A stretch of DNA of 64,000 nucleotides, from NCBI RefSeq assembly GCF_014199265.1, contig NZ_JACIJG010000007.1, forward strand, positions 186,001 to 250,000, read 5' to 3'. Under the pieces are notes generated by a model. It had not been told where the DNA came from. It saw only the letters and a program-made list of their open reading frames with translations, and searched no databases. Below are positions 47,535-56,067 of this stretch, in pieces. How positions within the stretch are numbered: the first letter of the stretch is position 1; each line of letters starts with the position of its first letter. Position numbers and translations under genes: made by a program. The DNA comes from Brucella daejeonensis. GTDB taxonomy: Bacteria; Pseudomonadota; Alphaproteobacteria; Rhizobiales; Rhizobiaceae.

Positions 47535-47565
47535 TAGATAATCCTTCCCACCGTTGGAAGGTCAA
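47535..47565 (-). promoter_or_regulatory. CueR-type copA promoter with 19-bp spacer
   Basis: On the minus strand, TTGACC (complement of 47560-47565) and TATCTA (complement of 47535-47540) are separated by exactly 19 bases. The spacer holds the dyad CCTTCC...GGAAGG typical of MerR-family copper operators. The long spacer is the defining feature of promoters that MerR-type activators untwist. It lies 48 bases before the copA start and 9 after the end of the GGDEF/EAL gene. Confidence 0.88.
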
Positions 47566-47573
47566 GCCCTTTT

Positions 47574-49691
47574 TTAAGCTGGCAGGCGGTTGGATGCCGG
47601 CGGTATGTGCAGAGCGGTTGCCGCACGATTATGAATGAAATCGCACACATCGCTTGCGGGCATTGGCCGCCCCGTCAGAAAGCCCTGCACTTCCCCGAAC
47701 CGTTCCGACCGCAACCGTTCGAGCTGTTGGGCGGTTTCGACACCTTCGGCGGTGGTCACGATGTTGAAGCCCGCGCCCAGCGTCGCCACCGCCTGGATAA
47801 TGGCAAGGTCGCGCGTGTCCACTTCGATGCCGGAGACGAAGCTGCGGTCGATCTTGATCTTGTCGAAGGGGAAGGATCGCAGATAGCTGAGCGACGAATA
47901 GCCGGTGCCGAAATCGTCCATGGCGATGCGCACGCCAAGCCTGCGCAGTTCGAACAGAAGCTCGATATTGTTCTTGCTGTTCGACAGGAAGACCGATTCC
48001 GTGATTTCAAGTTCCAGACGTTCCGGCGAAATCCGCGCGGCCTCCAGCGCATCGGTGACGGAACGCAAGAGCGTGGTCTGGCTGAACTGGACCGGCGAGA
48101 GATTGACCGAGACCTTGATGTCCTCCGGCCAGAGCGCGGCTTCCCGGCAGGCGGTGCGCAAAACCCATTCGCCAATCGGGCCGATCAGCCCGGTTTCCTC
48201 CGCCAGAGGAACGAACTCGGCCGGTGAAACGATGCCGCGTTCGGGGTGGAGCCAGCGGATAAGGGCCTCAAAGCCCGAAATCCTGCCGCTCTCAAGGTTG
48301 AAGATCGGCTGGTAATGAAGCTCGAACTGTCCCGCCAGCAAGGCCTGACGAAGTTCGCCGGTCATGACGTGCCGCTTTTCCGCCGCCAGACGCAGCGAGT
48401 GCTGATAGAAGCGGAACGTGCGCCGTCCGCCGGATTTGGATGCATAAAGCGCCAGATCGGCATTGCGCATCAGGACATCAGGATTGTCGCCGTGCAGCGG
48501 CGCCTGGGCGATGCCCATGCTGCAAGTGACGAATTCCGAATTCTTCACCAGCATGAAAGGGTCCTGAAAGGCCGACAGGATGCGGTCCGCGAACATGGCG
48601 ATCTGCGCCAGCGCGCCGCTGCGATAGACGATGGCGAATTCGTCGCCGCCGAGCCAGGCTACGAAATCCTTCGACGTGGTGATCTGTTTGAGGCGGCGCG
48701 CAACCTCCTGCAAAAGCTGGTCGCCCGCCTGATGGCCGATACTGTCATTGATGTTCTTGAAATGATCTATATCGAGATAAAACAGCGCGAAAGGCTCGGC
48801 GTCCGCGCCCTTCTTCAGCAGGCCCTCGACATGGCGCGTGAAACAGGCGCGGTTGGGCAGGCCGGTCAGGCTGTCGTGCATGGCGATATAGGCCATGCGT
48901 TCCTCGATCTCGCGACGCTCGGTAATATCCTCGACAAGGCCGATGAGATAGCGGGGTTCGTCGGCATCGACGGGGGGAATCGGACATTTGATGATCCGCA
49001 CGGCCCGCGCCGTTCCGTCCTCCCGCTCGATCTCGTATTCGGCGTTCAGCACCTCGCGGCGGCGCATCGCCGCCCGGTCCTGCCGGGTGAACGCGATCGC
49101 ATCGCGCTGCGGAAAGATTTCGCTGTCGGTCGAACCGATGGCCCTGTCCACCGGGTGGCCGCTGACCGTCGAAGCGGCCTGATTATAGAGCACGTAGCGG
49201 CCTTCATCGTGCATGTCCTTGACGAAGACCCCGAGCGGCAGGTTGTTGACGAGACTGTCGAGCAACGACTGCGCGTGACTGGCCTGCCGGTTGGCCTGCG
49301 TCAGTTCCGTCCGGTCCTGCACGATGGCGAGGATCGTGGGCCTGCCGTCGAAGACGATCTGACGCCCATAGGTCAGGACGTCGATGATTTCGCCGTTGGC
49401 GCACAAATGCTGCCAGCGCTCGGGCCGTTCGAGATCGCTCCGGTCGCGAATGGCGGCCAGCATTCGATCCCGCTCGGCCTGCGGGCGGATATCGAGAACC
49501 GTCATGCCGGGAATTTCGTCCGCCGTATAGCCGTAAAGCTGGTAGGCGGCGTCGTTCATCACGATGAAATGGAGGGTTTCGGGATCATAGACCCACATGG
49601 GCGTTGGATGGGTCGTGAAAAGAATGCGGAAATCCTGCTCGGATGTGCGCGCCATCGTGCCTTCCGCCGAAGCGCCCTTCCGCTTCTCCAT
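47574..49691 (-). CDS. PAS-PAS-GGDEF-EAL cyclic-di-GMP signalling protein
   Basis: A 705-residue cytosolic protein with no membrane segment. Two PAS domains lie at about 20-130 (HPTPMWVYDPETLHFIVMND) and 145-265 (LPLGVFVKDMHDEGRYVLYN), then a GGDEF domain (WLGGDEFAIVY, catalytic motif intact) and an EAL domain (GFEALIRWLHPE, with MDDFGTGYSSLSYL and TTAEGVET). Both catalytic halves look complete, so it may make or degrade cyclic-di-GMP, and the direction cannot be told from sequence. A GAGGGGG ribosome site precedes the ATG. Confidence 0.92.
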   Translation of the reverse strand: MEKRKGASAEGTMARTSEQDFRILFTTHPTPMWVYDPETLHFIVMNDAAYQLYGYTADEIPGMTVLDIRPQAERDRMLAAIRDRSDLERPERWQHLCANGEIIDVLTYGRQIVFDGRPTILAIVQDRTELTQANRQASHAQSLLDSLVNNLPLGVFVKDMHDEGRYVLYNQAASTVSGHPVDRAIGSTDSEIFPQRDAIAFTRQDRAAMRRREVLNAEYEIEREDGTARAVRIIKCPIPPVDADEPRYLIGLVEDITERREIEERMAYIAMHDSLTGLPNRACFTRHVEGLLKKGADAEPFALFYLDIDHFKNINDSIGHQAGDQLLQEVARRLKQITTSKDFVAWLGGDEFAIVYRSGALAQIAMFADRILSAFQDPFMLVKNSEFVTCSMGIAQAPLHGDNPDVLMRNADLALYASKSGGRRTFRFYQHSLRLAAEKRHVMTGELRQALLAGQFELHYQPIFNLESGRISGFEALIRWLHPERGIVSPAEFVPLAEETGLIGPIGEWVLRTACREAALWPEDIKVSVNLSPVQFSQTTLLRSVTDALEAARISPERLELEITESVFLSNSKNNIELLFELRRLGVRIAMDDFGTGYSSLSYLRSFPFDKIKIDRSFVSGIEVDTRDLAIIQAVATLGAGFNIVTTAEGVETAQQLERLRSERFGEVQGFLTGRPMPASDVCDFIHNRAATALHIPPASNRLPA

Positions 49692-49920
49692 TATGACCCC
49701 CTCGTCAGATTGACCTTCAAGGACATTCCATTCCCCATGGGGACCGCCTCGCGCTCATAACATCATGAGCCGCACAAGGAAGATGCCCCCATCCAATTTA
49801 AATCCGATATTTTAAAAAAATCATATATAATTTGACGTCTTATCTGACGATTTTCTTCGAAGTCCTCCAATTTCTGTCCCTTGACCGGCCTTCCGATCCG
49901 GCCTATGCCTTAAAATACAA

Positions 49921-50062
49921 AATTCGTTGGGGTGCCTTTTCAAAGGCTGAGAGACGCTGATCGCGCCAACCCATTGAACCTGATCCGGGTAATACCTGCG
50001 TAGGGAACGGAGTTTGGCGCGTCGCGGACAAGGAGGAGCCTTCCTCCGGGGCAGCACCCCAA
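49921..50062 (+). promoter_or_regulatory. TPP (THI-box) riboswitch and expression platform
   Basis: The aptamer core spans about 49921-50016: GGGGTGC, GGCTGAGAGA, ACCCATTGAACCTGATCCGG and GTAATACC, TGCGTAGGGAACGG, all in the order of the THI box. Downstream, TTGGGGTGC (49927-49935) is exactly complementary to GCACCCCAA (50054-50062), a 9-bp helix that cannot coexist with the folded aptamer. A GGAGGAGCC/TTCCTCC hairpin lies just before it. This is a clear switch between thiamine-bound and unbound forms controlling the thi operon. Confidence 0.95.
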
Positions 50063-50096
50063 AACCCGCTCATGACGTCTCAATTTTCCGTTCGGA

Positions 50097-50975
50097 ATGA
50101 GAGACGACATGATGGAGCAGAGACAGAACCTCTCCCGAACCACACCCAGCAACGGCCATGGCACGGCGCCCGTTCCCATTTGCGTCACCATTGCCGGTTC
50201 CGACAGTGGCGGCGGCGCGGGTATCCAGGCCGATCTCAAGACCTTTTCGGCGCTTGGCGTTTACGGCGCGAGCGTCATCACGGCGATCACCGCGCAGAAC
50301 ACCCTGACCGTCGCCGCCGTCCACGACGTCCCGTCCGACATCGTTGCGGCGCAGATCGATACGGTCTTCAGCGATCTCAATGTCGCCGCCGTCAAGATCG
50401 GCATGGTTTCGGTGCCCGAAACCATCGAGGCAACAGCCGCGGGTCTTGGTCATTTTTCCGGCCCCATCGTCCTCGATCCGGTGATGATCGCCAAGTCCGG
50501 CAGCCGCCTGCTCAGCGAAACGGCCATATCGACCTTGCGCGAAAAGCTGATCCCGCTTGCAAGCGTGCTTACCCCCAATCGTCCGGAAGCCGCCTGCCTG
50601 CTCGATTGCGCAATCGCCCGCAATGACGGCGAAGCCGAGGAACAGGGCCGCGCCCTGCTCACGCTCGGCGCAAAGGCGGTCTTGATGAAAGGCGGCCACG
50701 CGGAAGGCGACATCTGCGCCGACCTGCTCGTCCGCCCCGGCCAGCCGGTGTTCCGGCTGGAAGCGCCGCGCATCTACACGCAAAACACCCATGGCACGGG
50801 CTGCACGCTTTCCTCCGCGATTGCGGCCGGTCTCGGCAAGAACCTGTGTCTGGAACAGGCGCTTCGCGAAGCCCATGCCTATCTGCAAGCCGCGATCCTC
50901 TCTGCAAACAGGCTGCACGTCGGCAGCGGCCACGGCCCCGTGCATCATTTTCATAATCTGTGGGAGACGGTGTGA
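50097..50975 (+). CDS. thiD: Hydroxymethylpyrimidine/phosphomethylpyrimidine kinase
   Basis: A 292-residue ribokinase-fold kinase phosphorylating HMP and [24 protein letters not shown] (about 33-52), [14 protein letters not shown] and [17 protein letters not shown] (the anion-hole and catalytic segment) are the ThiD blocks. It has an N-terminal tail of about 25 residues; the ATG at 50109 is a possible shorter start with a better ribosome site. First gene after the riboswitch; its stop overlaps thiO by one base. Confidence 0.95.
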   Translation: MRDDMMEQRQNLSRTTPSNGHGTAPVPICVTIAGSDSGGGAGIQADLKTFSALGVYGASVITAITAQNTLTVAAVHDVPSDIVAAQIDTVFSDLNVAAVKIGMVSVPETIEATAAGLGHFSGPIVLDPVMIAKSGSRLLSETAISTLREKLIPLASVLTPNRPEAACLLDCAIARNDGEAEEQGRALLTLGAKAVLMKGGHAEGDICADLLVRPGQPVFRLEAPRIYTQNTHGTGCTLSSAIAAGLGKNLCLEQALREAHAYLQAAILSANRLHVGSGHGPVHHFHNLWETV

Positions 50976-51967
50976 TGCGCGTCACGATCATCGGCGCCGG
51001 TGTTGCGGGCCTTGCCTGCGCCGCGGAATTCAACGACCGGGGCCACGCCGTCACCGTCATTGCGAAAAGCACGGAAATCGGCTCCGATAGCTGTTCGTGG
51101 TTTGCGGGCGGAATGCTGGCGCCCTGGTGCGAAGGCGAAAGCGCCGAGGAACCCGTCGTCCGGCTGGGACAGGAAGCCATCGGCTGGTGGGAACGGCACG
51201 TCTCGACCGTCCGCCGCAAGGGAACGCTGGTGCTTTCGCACACGCGCGATGCGACCGAACTGCGCCGCTTCGCCCGCCGGACCGAAGCCTTCGATACGAT
51301 CGGCCAGGAGAAGATCGACGCCCTGGAGCCGGATCTGGCGGGACGCTTCCGGCAGGGGCTGTTCTTTGCGCAGGAAGGCCATCTCAACCCGCGCGAGACG
51401 CTGATCGAGCTTGCCGAAAGATTGCAGAAGAAAGGCGTGGTCCTTCATCTGGGGCAGGATGCGAAAGACGTCAAAATCGAAACGGACGTGACCGTCGATG
51501 CACGCGGCCTTGCGGCCCGCGACCAGTTGCAGGACCTGCGCGGCGTGAAGGGCGAAATGCTTGTGGTCCGCTCCCGCGATATCAATCTTGCCCGTCCCGT
51601 GCGCCTGCTGCATCCGCGCATTCCGCTCTATATCGTGCCGCGCGGCGACGGCATCCACATGATCGGCGCGACCATGATCGAAAGCGACGAGCGAAGCGGC
51701 ATCAGCGTCCGCTCGACGCTGGAAATGCTCAGCGCCGCCTATGCCCTGCACCCGGCATTTGGCGAGGCGGAAATTCTGGAAACCGGCGTCGATGCCCGCC
51801 CCGCCTTTCCCGACAACCTGCCGCGCGTGCGCAAGCGCGGCCAGACCATCTATGTCAACGGGCTTTACCGGCACGGCTTCCTGCTGTCGCCAGCGGTTGC
51901 GCGCATGGCGGTCGCGGCTGCCAGCGAACCGGAACAAAGACCTGAATTCCTGGAGGAACTGGCATGA
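50975..51967 (+). CDS. thiO: Glycine oxidase ThiO
   Basis: A 330-residue FAD amine oxidase that makes dehydroglycine from glycine for thiazole synthesis in aerobes. [19 protein letters not shown] is the dinucleotide-binding motif, SCSWFAGGMLAPWCEGESAEE and IYVNGLYRHGFLLSP (near the C-terminus) are typical. The start at 50975 uses TGATG coupling with thiD; the longer frame adds five residues without a ribosome site. It overlaps thiS by 4 bases. Confidence 0.93.
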   Translation: MRVTIIGAGVAGLACAAEFNDRGHAVTVIAKSTEIGSDSCSWFAGGMLAPWCEGESAEEPVVRLGQEAIGWWERHVSTVRRKGTLVLSHTRDATELRRFARRTEAFDTIGQEKIDALEPDLAGRFRQGLFFAQEGHLNPRETLIELAERLQKKGVVLHLGQDAKDVKIETDVTVDARGLAARDQLQDLRGVKGEMLVVRSRDINLARPVRLLHPRIPLYIVPRGDGIHMIGATMIESDERSGISVRSTLEMLSAAYALHPAFGEAEILETGVDARPAFPDNLPRVRKRGQTIYVNGLYRHGFLLSPAVARMAVAAASEPEQRPEFLEELA

Positions 51968-52161
51968 CCATCGTTCTCAATGGCGAGGCCGTCGAGACTG
52001 CCGCATCCGATCTCGCGGCCCTGCTCGCGGAAATCGAACTCGACGCGGCCGTGGTGGCGACCGCGCTTAACGGCGAATTCATCGCGAGCGACGAGCGCGG
52101 GGCAACCCCGATCGGCGAGGGCGACCGCATCGAGGTTCTGGCCCCGATGCAGGGAGGTTGA
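51964..52161 (+). CDS. thiS: Sulfur carrier protein ThiS
   Basis: A 65-residue ubiquitin-like protein ending in the required Gly-Gly (APMQGG), through which it carries sulfur as thiocarboxylate to ThiG. The start overlaps thiO. ThiF, which adenylates ThiS, is not encoded in the window and would be supplied elsewhere, perhaps by MoeB. Confidence 0.95.
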   Translation: MTIVLNGEAVETAASDLAALLAEIELDAAVVATALNGEFIASDERGATPIGEGDRIEVLAPMQGG

Positions 52162-52162
52162 G

Positions 52163-52933
52163 ATGCTTGAACTTTATGGAAAGACATTCGAAAGCCGCTT
52201 GCTGCTCGGCACGGCGCAATATCCGTCACCGGCCATTCTGGCGGATAGCGTCCGTTCGTCGAAGACGGAAATCGTGACCGTCTCGCTCCGGCGCGAAAGC
52301 GGCAACATGCGCGCCGGTCAGGATTTCTGGACGCTGATCAAGGATATGGGCGTATCCGTCCTGCCGAATACGGCCGGATGCCACACGCCGCGCGAAGCGG
52401 TCACCACGGCGAAGATGGCGCGGGAAATCTTCGGCACCAACTGGATCAAGCTCGAAGTCATCGGCGATCACGACACGCTGCAACCCGATCCTTTCGGGCT
52501 TGTGGAAGCCGCCCGCATTCTCTGCGATGACGGGTTTGAGGTCTTTCCCTATATGAACGACGATCTCATCGTCGCGGAAAGGCTGCTGGAAGCGGGCTGC
52601 AAGGTGCTGATGCCCTGGGGCGCGCCGATCGGTTCGGGCCGCGGCCTCAATAACCCTTATGCGCTCAAAACCATGCGCGGGCATTTCCCGGATGTTCCGC
52701 TGGTGGTGGATGCGGGCATTGGCGTGCCGTCCCATGCAGCGGCGGCAATGGAACTTGGCTTCGACGCCGTGCTGATCAACACCGCCGTCGCCAAGGCGGG
52801 CGATCCCGCCGCCATCGCGCGCGCATTCGCGCTCGCGGTCGAGGCCGGTCGCCTTGCCCATGAGGCCGACCCCATCGAGGCGCGCGACATGGCGGTGCCC
52901 TCCACGCCCCTTATCGGAAAGGCTTTTCTGTAA
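52163..52933 (+). CDS. thiG: Thiazole synthase
   Basis: A 256-residue TIM-barrel enzyme joining deoxyxylulose phosphate, ThiS thiocarboxylate and dehydroglycine into the thiazole phosphate. [20 protein letters not shown], the Schiff-base Lys96 in WIKLEVIGD, and [16 protein letters not shown] are its blocks. GGGAGGTTGAG is a strong ribosome site for the ATG at 52163; the longer frame upstream lies inside thiS. Its stop codon overlaps thiE by one base. Confidence 0.96.
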   Translation: MLELYGKTFESRLLLGTAQYPSPAILADSVRSSKTEIVTVSLRRESGNMRAGQDFWTLIKDMGVSVLPNTAGCHTPREAVTTAKMAREIFGTNWIKLEVIGDHDTLQPDPFGLVEAARILCDDGFEVFPYMNDDLIVAERLLEAGCKVLMPWGAPIGSGRGLNNPYALKTMRGHFPDVPLVVDAGIGVPSHAAAAMELGFDAVLINTAVAKAGDPAAIARAFALAVEAGRLAHEADPIEARDMAVPSTPLIGKAFL

Positions 52934-53556
52934 TGGCCCTCGATCCGTTCTATCCGATCTTCGACAGCGCCGACTGGCTCAGGCGCATGGTGCCGCTCGG
53001 CATCAGGCTGGTGCAACTGCGCATCAAGGACAAGGACGATGCCGAACTGCGCGCGGAAATCCGCGCGGCGCGCGAAATCTGCGCGAGACATGACTGCCAG
53101 CTCATCGTCAACGACTACTGGAAACTGGCCATCGAGGAAGGCTGCGATTTTGTTCATCTGGGTCAGGAAGACCTTGACGATGCCGATCTCGACGCCATTC
53201 GGAAAAGCGGTCTGAAGCTTGGCGTTTCCAGCCATGACGAGGCGGAGCTTGGCCGCGCGCTCGCGCTGAAACCTGCCTATATCGCGCTCGGCCCCGTCTA
53301 TCCGACCATTCTCAAGAAGATGAAATGGCACGAACAGGGGCTGGACCGCGTGCGTGAATGGAAAACAGCGCTCGCAGACATTCCGCCCGGAGACATTCCT
53401 CTTGTCGGCATTGGCGGCATGAATGTCGACCGCGCGCCCGGCGTTTTCGACGCCGGAGCCGATATCGTTTCCGTCGTCACCGACATCACCCTCAACCCCG
53501 ATCCAGAGGCCCGCGTGCGGCAATGGATCGAAATTACACGGCCCTACGTAATTTAG
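52933..53556 (+). CDS. thiE: Thiamine-phosphate synthase
   Basis: A 207-residue TIM-barrel enzyme coupling HMP-pyrophosphate to thiazole phosphate. VQLRIKDKDDAEL (with the Arg-Lys pyrophosphate contacts), LIVNDYWKLA, FVHLGQEDL, LGPVYPT and GIGGMN are the ThiE hallmarks. The start overlaps thiG. It directly follows the thiazole genes and precedes the uptake genes in one operon. Confidence 0.95.
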   Translation: MALDPFYPIFDSADWLRRMVPLGIRLVQLRIKDKDDAELRAEIRAAREICARHDCQLIVNDYWKLAIEEGCDFVHLGQEDLDDADLDAIRKSGLKLGVSSHDEAELGRALALKPAYIALGPVYPTILKKMKWHEQGLDRVREWKTALADIPPGDIPLVGIGGMNVDRAPGVFDAGADIVSVVTDITLNPDPEARVRQWIEITRPYVI

Positions 53557-53571
53557 TTTCTGGAGGAAACA

Positions 53572-54552
53572 TTGAAAAAACTGGTTTTTGCAGCGCTGTT
53601 CAGCGCCACGGCTTCGTTCGCCCTGATTTCGACTCAGGCCGCGCAGGCAAACGATAAATTCAAGCTCATACTCGACTGGTATGTGAACCCCGATCATGGC
53701 CCGATCATCGTCGCCGACAAGCTCGGCTATTTCAAGGATGCGGGCCTCGATGTCGATATCGTCGCCCCGGCAGATGCTTCCGTGCCGCCGAAGATGGTGG
53801 CCGCCGGACAGGCGGATCTCGCGATCTCCTACCAGCAGCAGGTGCATCTCGACGTTCATGCCGATATTCCGCTGATCCGGGTCGGCACCCTGGTCGATTC
53901 CCCGCTCAACTGCCTGATGACCCGTGACGACGGATCGGTGAAATCCATCGCGGACCTCAAGGGCAGGAAGATCGGCTTCTCGGTCGCGGGCGTCGAGGAG
54001 ACGGTGCTCGGCACCATTCTCAAGAAGCATGGCATCCAGCTCTCGGACGTCGAACTGATCAATGTGAATTTCTCCCTCGCCCCGTCGCTGATGTCGAAGC
54101 AGGTCGATGCGGTGATGGGCGCCTATCGCAATGTCGAACTGAACCAGATGGCGGTTGAAGGCGTCGCCGGCAAATGCTTCAATGTCGAAGAGGAAGGCGT
54201 GCCGGTCTATGACGAGCTTGTCTATGTCGCCAATCCCGGCAAGCTCGACGCTGCCGAAAAAGAGCGGATTTCACGCTTCCTCGCGGCGACCGAAAAAGGC
54301 GCGCAATATATCGTCAATCACCCGGAACAGAGCTTCGACGTGTTTGCGTCCTACAGTTCCGAACTCAAGGACGAACTGTACAAACGCGCCTGGAAAGACA
54401 CGGTCGCCCGCTTCTCGCGCTCGCCCGCGAGCCTCGATTATGGGCGCTGGAGCCGCTACGAGGCCTATCTGAAGGAAAACGGCCTCGTCCCTTCGATCCT
54501 GCCTGTCGAAAAATTCGCCATCGACGTGAACGCGGAAGGAAACAGGCCATGA
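53572..54552 (+). CDS. thiY: Pyrimidine-precursor ABC transporter substrate-binding protein (NMT1/THI5-like)
   Basis: A 326-residue periplasmic protein with a signal peptide (KKLVFAALFSATASFALIS, ending near AQA). The NMT1/THI5-like blocks are LILDWYVNPDHGPIIVADKL, VPPKMVAAGQADLAISYQQQ and GRKIGFSVAGVEETVLG. ThiY of Bacillus binds formylaminopyrimidine, the substrate feeding TenA, and TenA is the next gene here. The TTG at 53572 follows GGAGGAAACA. It overlaps tenA by 4 bases. Confidence 0.9.
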   Translation: MKKLVFAALFSATASFALISTQAAQANDKFKLILDWYVNPDHGPIIVADKLGYFKDAGLDVDIVAPADASVPPKMVAAGQADLAISYQQQVHLDVHADIPLIRVGTLVDSPLNCLMTRDDGSVKSIADLKGRKIGFSVAGVEETVLGTILKKHGIQLSDVELINVNFSLAPSLMSKQVDAVMGAYRNVELNQMAVEGVAGKCFNVEEEGVPVYDELVYVANPGKLDAAEKERISRFLAATEKGAQYIVNHPEQSFDVFASYSSELKDELYKRAWKDTVARFSRSPASLDYGRWSRYEAYLKENGLVPSILPVEKFAIDVNAEGNRP

Positions 54553-55250
54553 CCATGCCACAGCCGCATTATTCTTCCGAACTGTTTACCCGTCTGCGCG
54601 CCGCGACGCCCGATGACTGGAAATCCTACATCGATCACCCGTTCGTGCACGGGCTTGGCGACGGCACTCTGCCGAAATCCGCTTTCCTGCATTATCTCCG
54701 GCAGGATTATGTCTATCTGCATCACTATGCCCGCGCCTTTGCGCTTGGCGTGATAAAGGCGGGCAACCTCAACGAAACACGGCTTTGCGCCGACATCATG
54801 CATCGGCTTGCAGTGACCGAACTGCCGCTGCATGTCGGCATTTGCGGGCGCGAGGGCATCGGCGAAGAGGAGCTTTACAACACGCGCGAGGAGCCGGAAA
54901 ACCTCGCCTATACGCGCTATGTGCTCGATTGCGGGCAGTCCGGCGACTTTCTCGACCTGCTCACCGCCCTCGTGCCCTGCGCGCATGGCTATGGCGAGAT
55001 CGGGCTGAAGCTTGCGGCGACGGCCAAGCCCGGCACGCCCTATCGGGAGTGGATCGACACCTATGCCGGGTCCGGCTATCAGGACATGTGCCACACGGTC
55101 GGCAAGCTGTTCGATCAGGCCGCGAAGGACCGCATCGGCGCGGATTTCGAGAACAGTCCGCGCTGGCCGAGGCTTTGCCGGATTTTTGCAACCGCCAGCA
55201 GGCTTGAAGCCGATTTCTGGGGCATGGGTCTCAAGGGAGCGGAAAGCTAG
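54549..55250 (+). CDS. tenA: Aminopyrimidine aminohydrolase TenA
   Basis: A 233-residue all-helical TenA_C family enzyme that deaminates aminomethyl-HMP so the pyrimidine can be salvaged. DHPFVHGLGDGTLP near residues 29-42, YLRQDYVYLHHYARAFA, and catalytic Cys144 in LVPCAHGYGEIG, with the Glu in ASRLEADFWGMGL near the end, are in place. Following thiY and preceding the permease gene directly, it points to a salvage-with-import unit. Confidence 0.94.
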   Translation: MTMPQPHYSSELFTRLRAATPDDWKSYIDHPFVHGLGDGTLPKSAFLHYLRQDYVYLHHYARAFALGVIKAGNLNETRLCADIMHRLAVTELPLHVGICGREGIGEEELYNTREEPENLAYTRYVLDCGQSGDFLDLLTALVPCAHGYGEIGLKLAATAKPGTPYREWIDTYAGSGYQDMCHTVGKLFDQAAKDRIGADFENSPRWPRLCRIFATASRLEADFWGMGLKGAES

Positions 55251-56021
55251 GTGAACACTCTCGTTCGCTCCCGCAAGAAACGCATCGCCGACGGGTTGCT
55301 GTCGGCGATTGCCGTACTGGGTCTATGGCAGGCGGTGGTGACGGTCTGGCAGATGCCGCGCTTCATCCTGCCCGGTCCGCTCGATGTGGCGCTCTCGCTC
55401 GTCACCAATGCGCGGCTGATTGCCGATAATGCCATCGTGACCGCTGGCGAAGTGCTGGGCGGGCTTTTTCTCGGCTCGGCCATCGGCGTGCTGACCGCCA
55501 TCGGGCTGATGATGTCGCCGCTTGCGCAACGCCTCGTCATGCCGGTGATGGTGTTCAGCCAGGCGATCCCGATCTTCGCGCTCGCCCCGATCCTCACGCT
55601 CTGGCTCGGCTATGGTCCCGCATCGAAGATCGCCGTCACCATTTTGATGATCTTCTTTCCCGTCGTTTCCACCTTTCTGGACGGAATGCAGCGTACCGAT
55701 CAAACCCTGATCGACGCGGCGGAAAATCTCGGCGCCGGGCGGATGCATATTCTCTTCAGCGTGCGCATACCGGCAGCCTTCCCTTCGCTTGCCTCGGGAC
55801 TGAGCCTTGCCAGCGTCTATGCGCCGATTGGCGCCGTGGTCGGCGAATGGGTCGGGGCTTCGAAGGGGCTTGGCTATCTGATGCTGCTTGCCAATGGCCG
55901 CGCCAAGGTGGACCTGATGTTCGCAAGCCTTTTCGTGCTCGCGGCCTTCACCATGCTTCTACATGCGACGGTTTCGTATTTTGCGCGCAAGCTCGCCGCA
56001 TGGCCGCGCAAAACGGCATGA
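55251..56021 (+). CDS. thiX: ABC transporter permease ThiX
   Basis: A 256-residue permease with about six hydrophobic segments and the BPD_transp_1 coupling region (AENLGAGRMHILFSVRIPAA, about 164-183, and EWVGASKGLGYLM). It starts with GTG at 55251, directly after the tenA stop codon. No ATPase gene (ThiZ) follows on this strand; the neighbour is a convergent dehydrogenase. Confidence 0.92.
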   Translation: MNTLVRSRKKRIADGLLSAIAVLGLWQAVVTVWQMPRFILPGPLDVALSLVTNARLIADNAIVTAGEVLGGLFLGSAIGVLTAIGLMMSPLAQRLVMPVMVFSQAIPIFALAPILTLWLGYGPASKIAVTILMIFFPVVSTFLDGMQRTDQTLIDAAENLGAGRMHILFSVRIPAAFPSLASGLSLASVYAPIGAVVGEWVGASKGLGYLMLLANGRAKVDLMFASLFVLAAFTMLLHATVSYFARKLAAWPRKTA

Positions 56022-56024
56022 AAA

Positions 56025-56046
56025 AACCGGCGGTCGCCCGCCGGTT
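56025..56046 (-). terminator. Intrinsic terminator of the dehydrogenase gene
   Basis: A perfect 9-bp stem (AACCGGCGG with CCGCCGGTT, 4-base loop) is followed on the minus strand by six T residues (complement of the A-run at 56021-56026). The convergent thiX stop lies just beside it. It serves the minus strand best. Confidence 0.8.
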
Positions 56047-56067
56047 CTCGCATTCACGCATCTGGGG

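Noticed and set aside
48246-49760. A 504-codon plus-strand frame
   Set aside because: It is antisense to the GGDEF/EAL gene, which has intact catalytic motifs.
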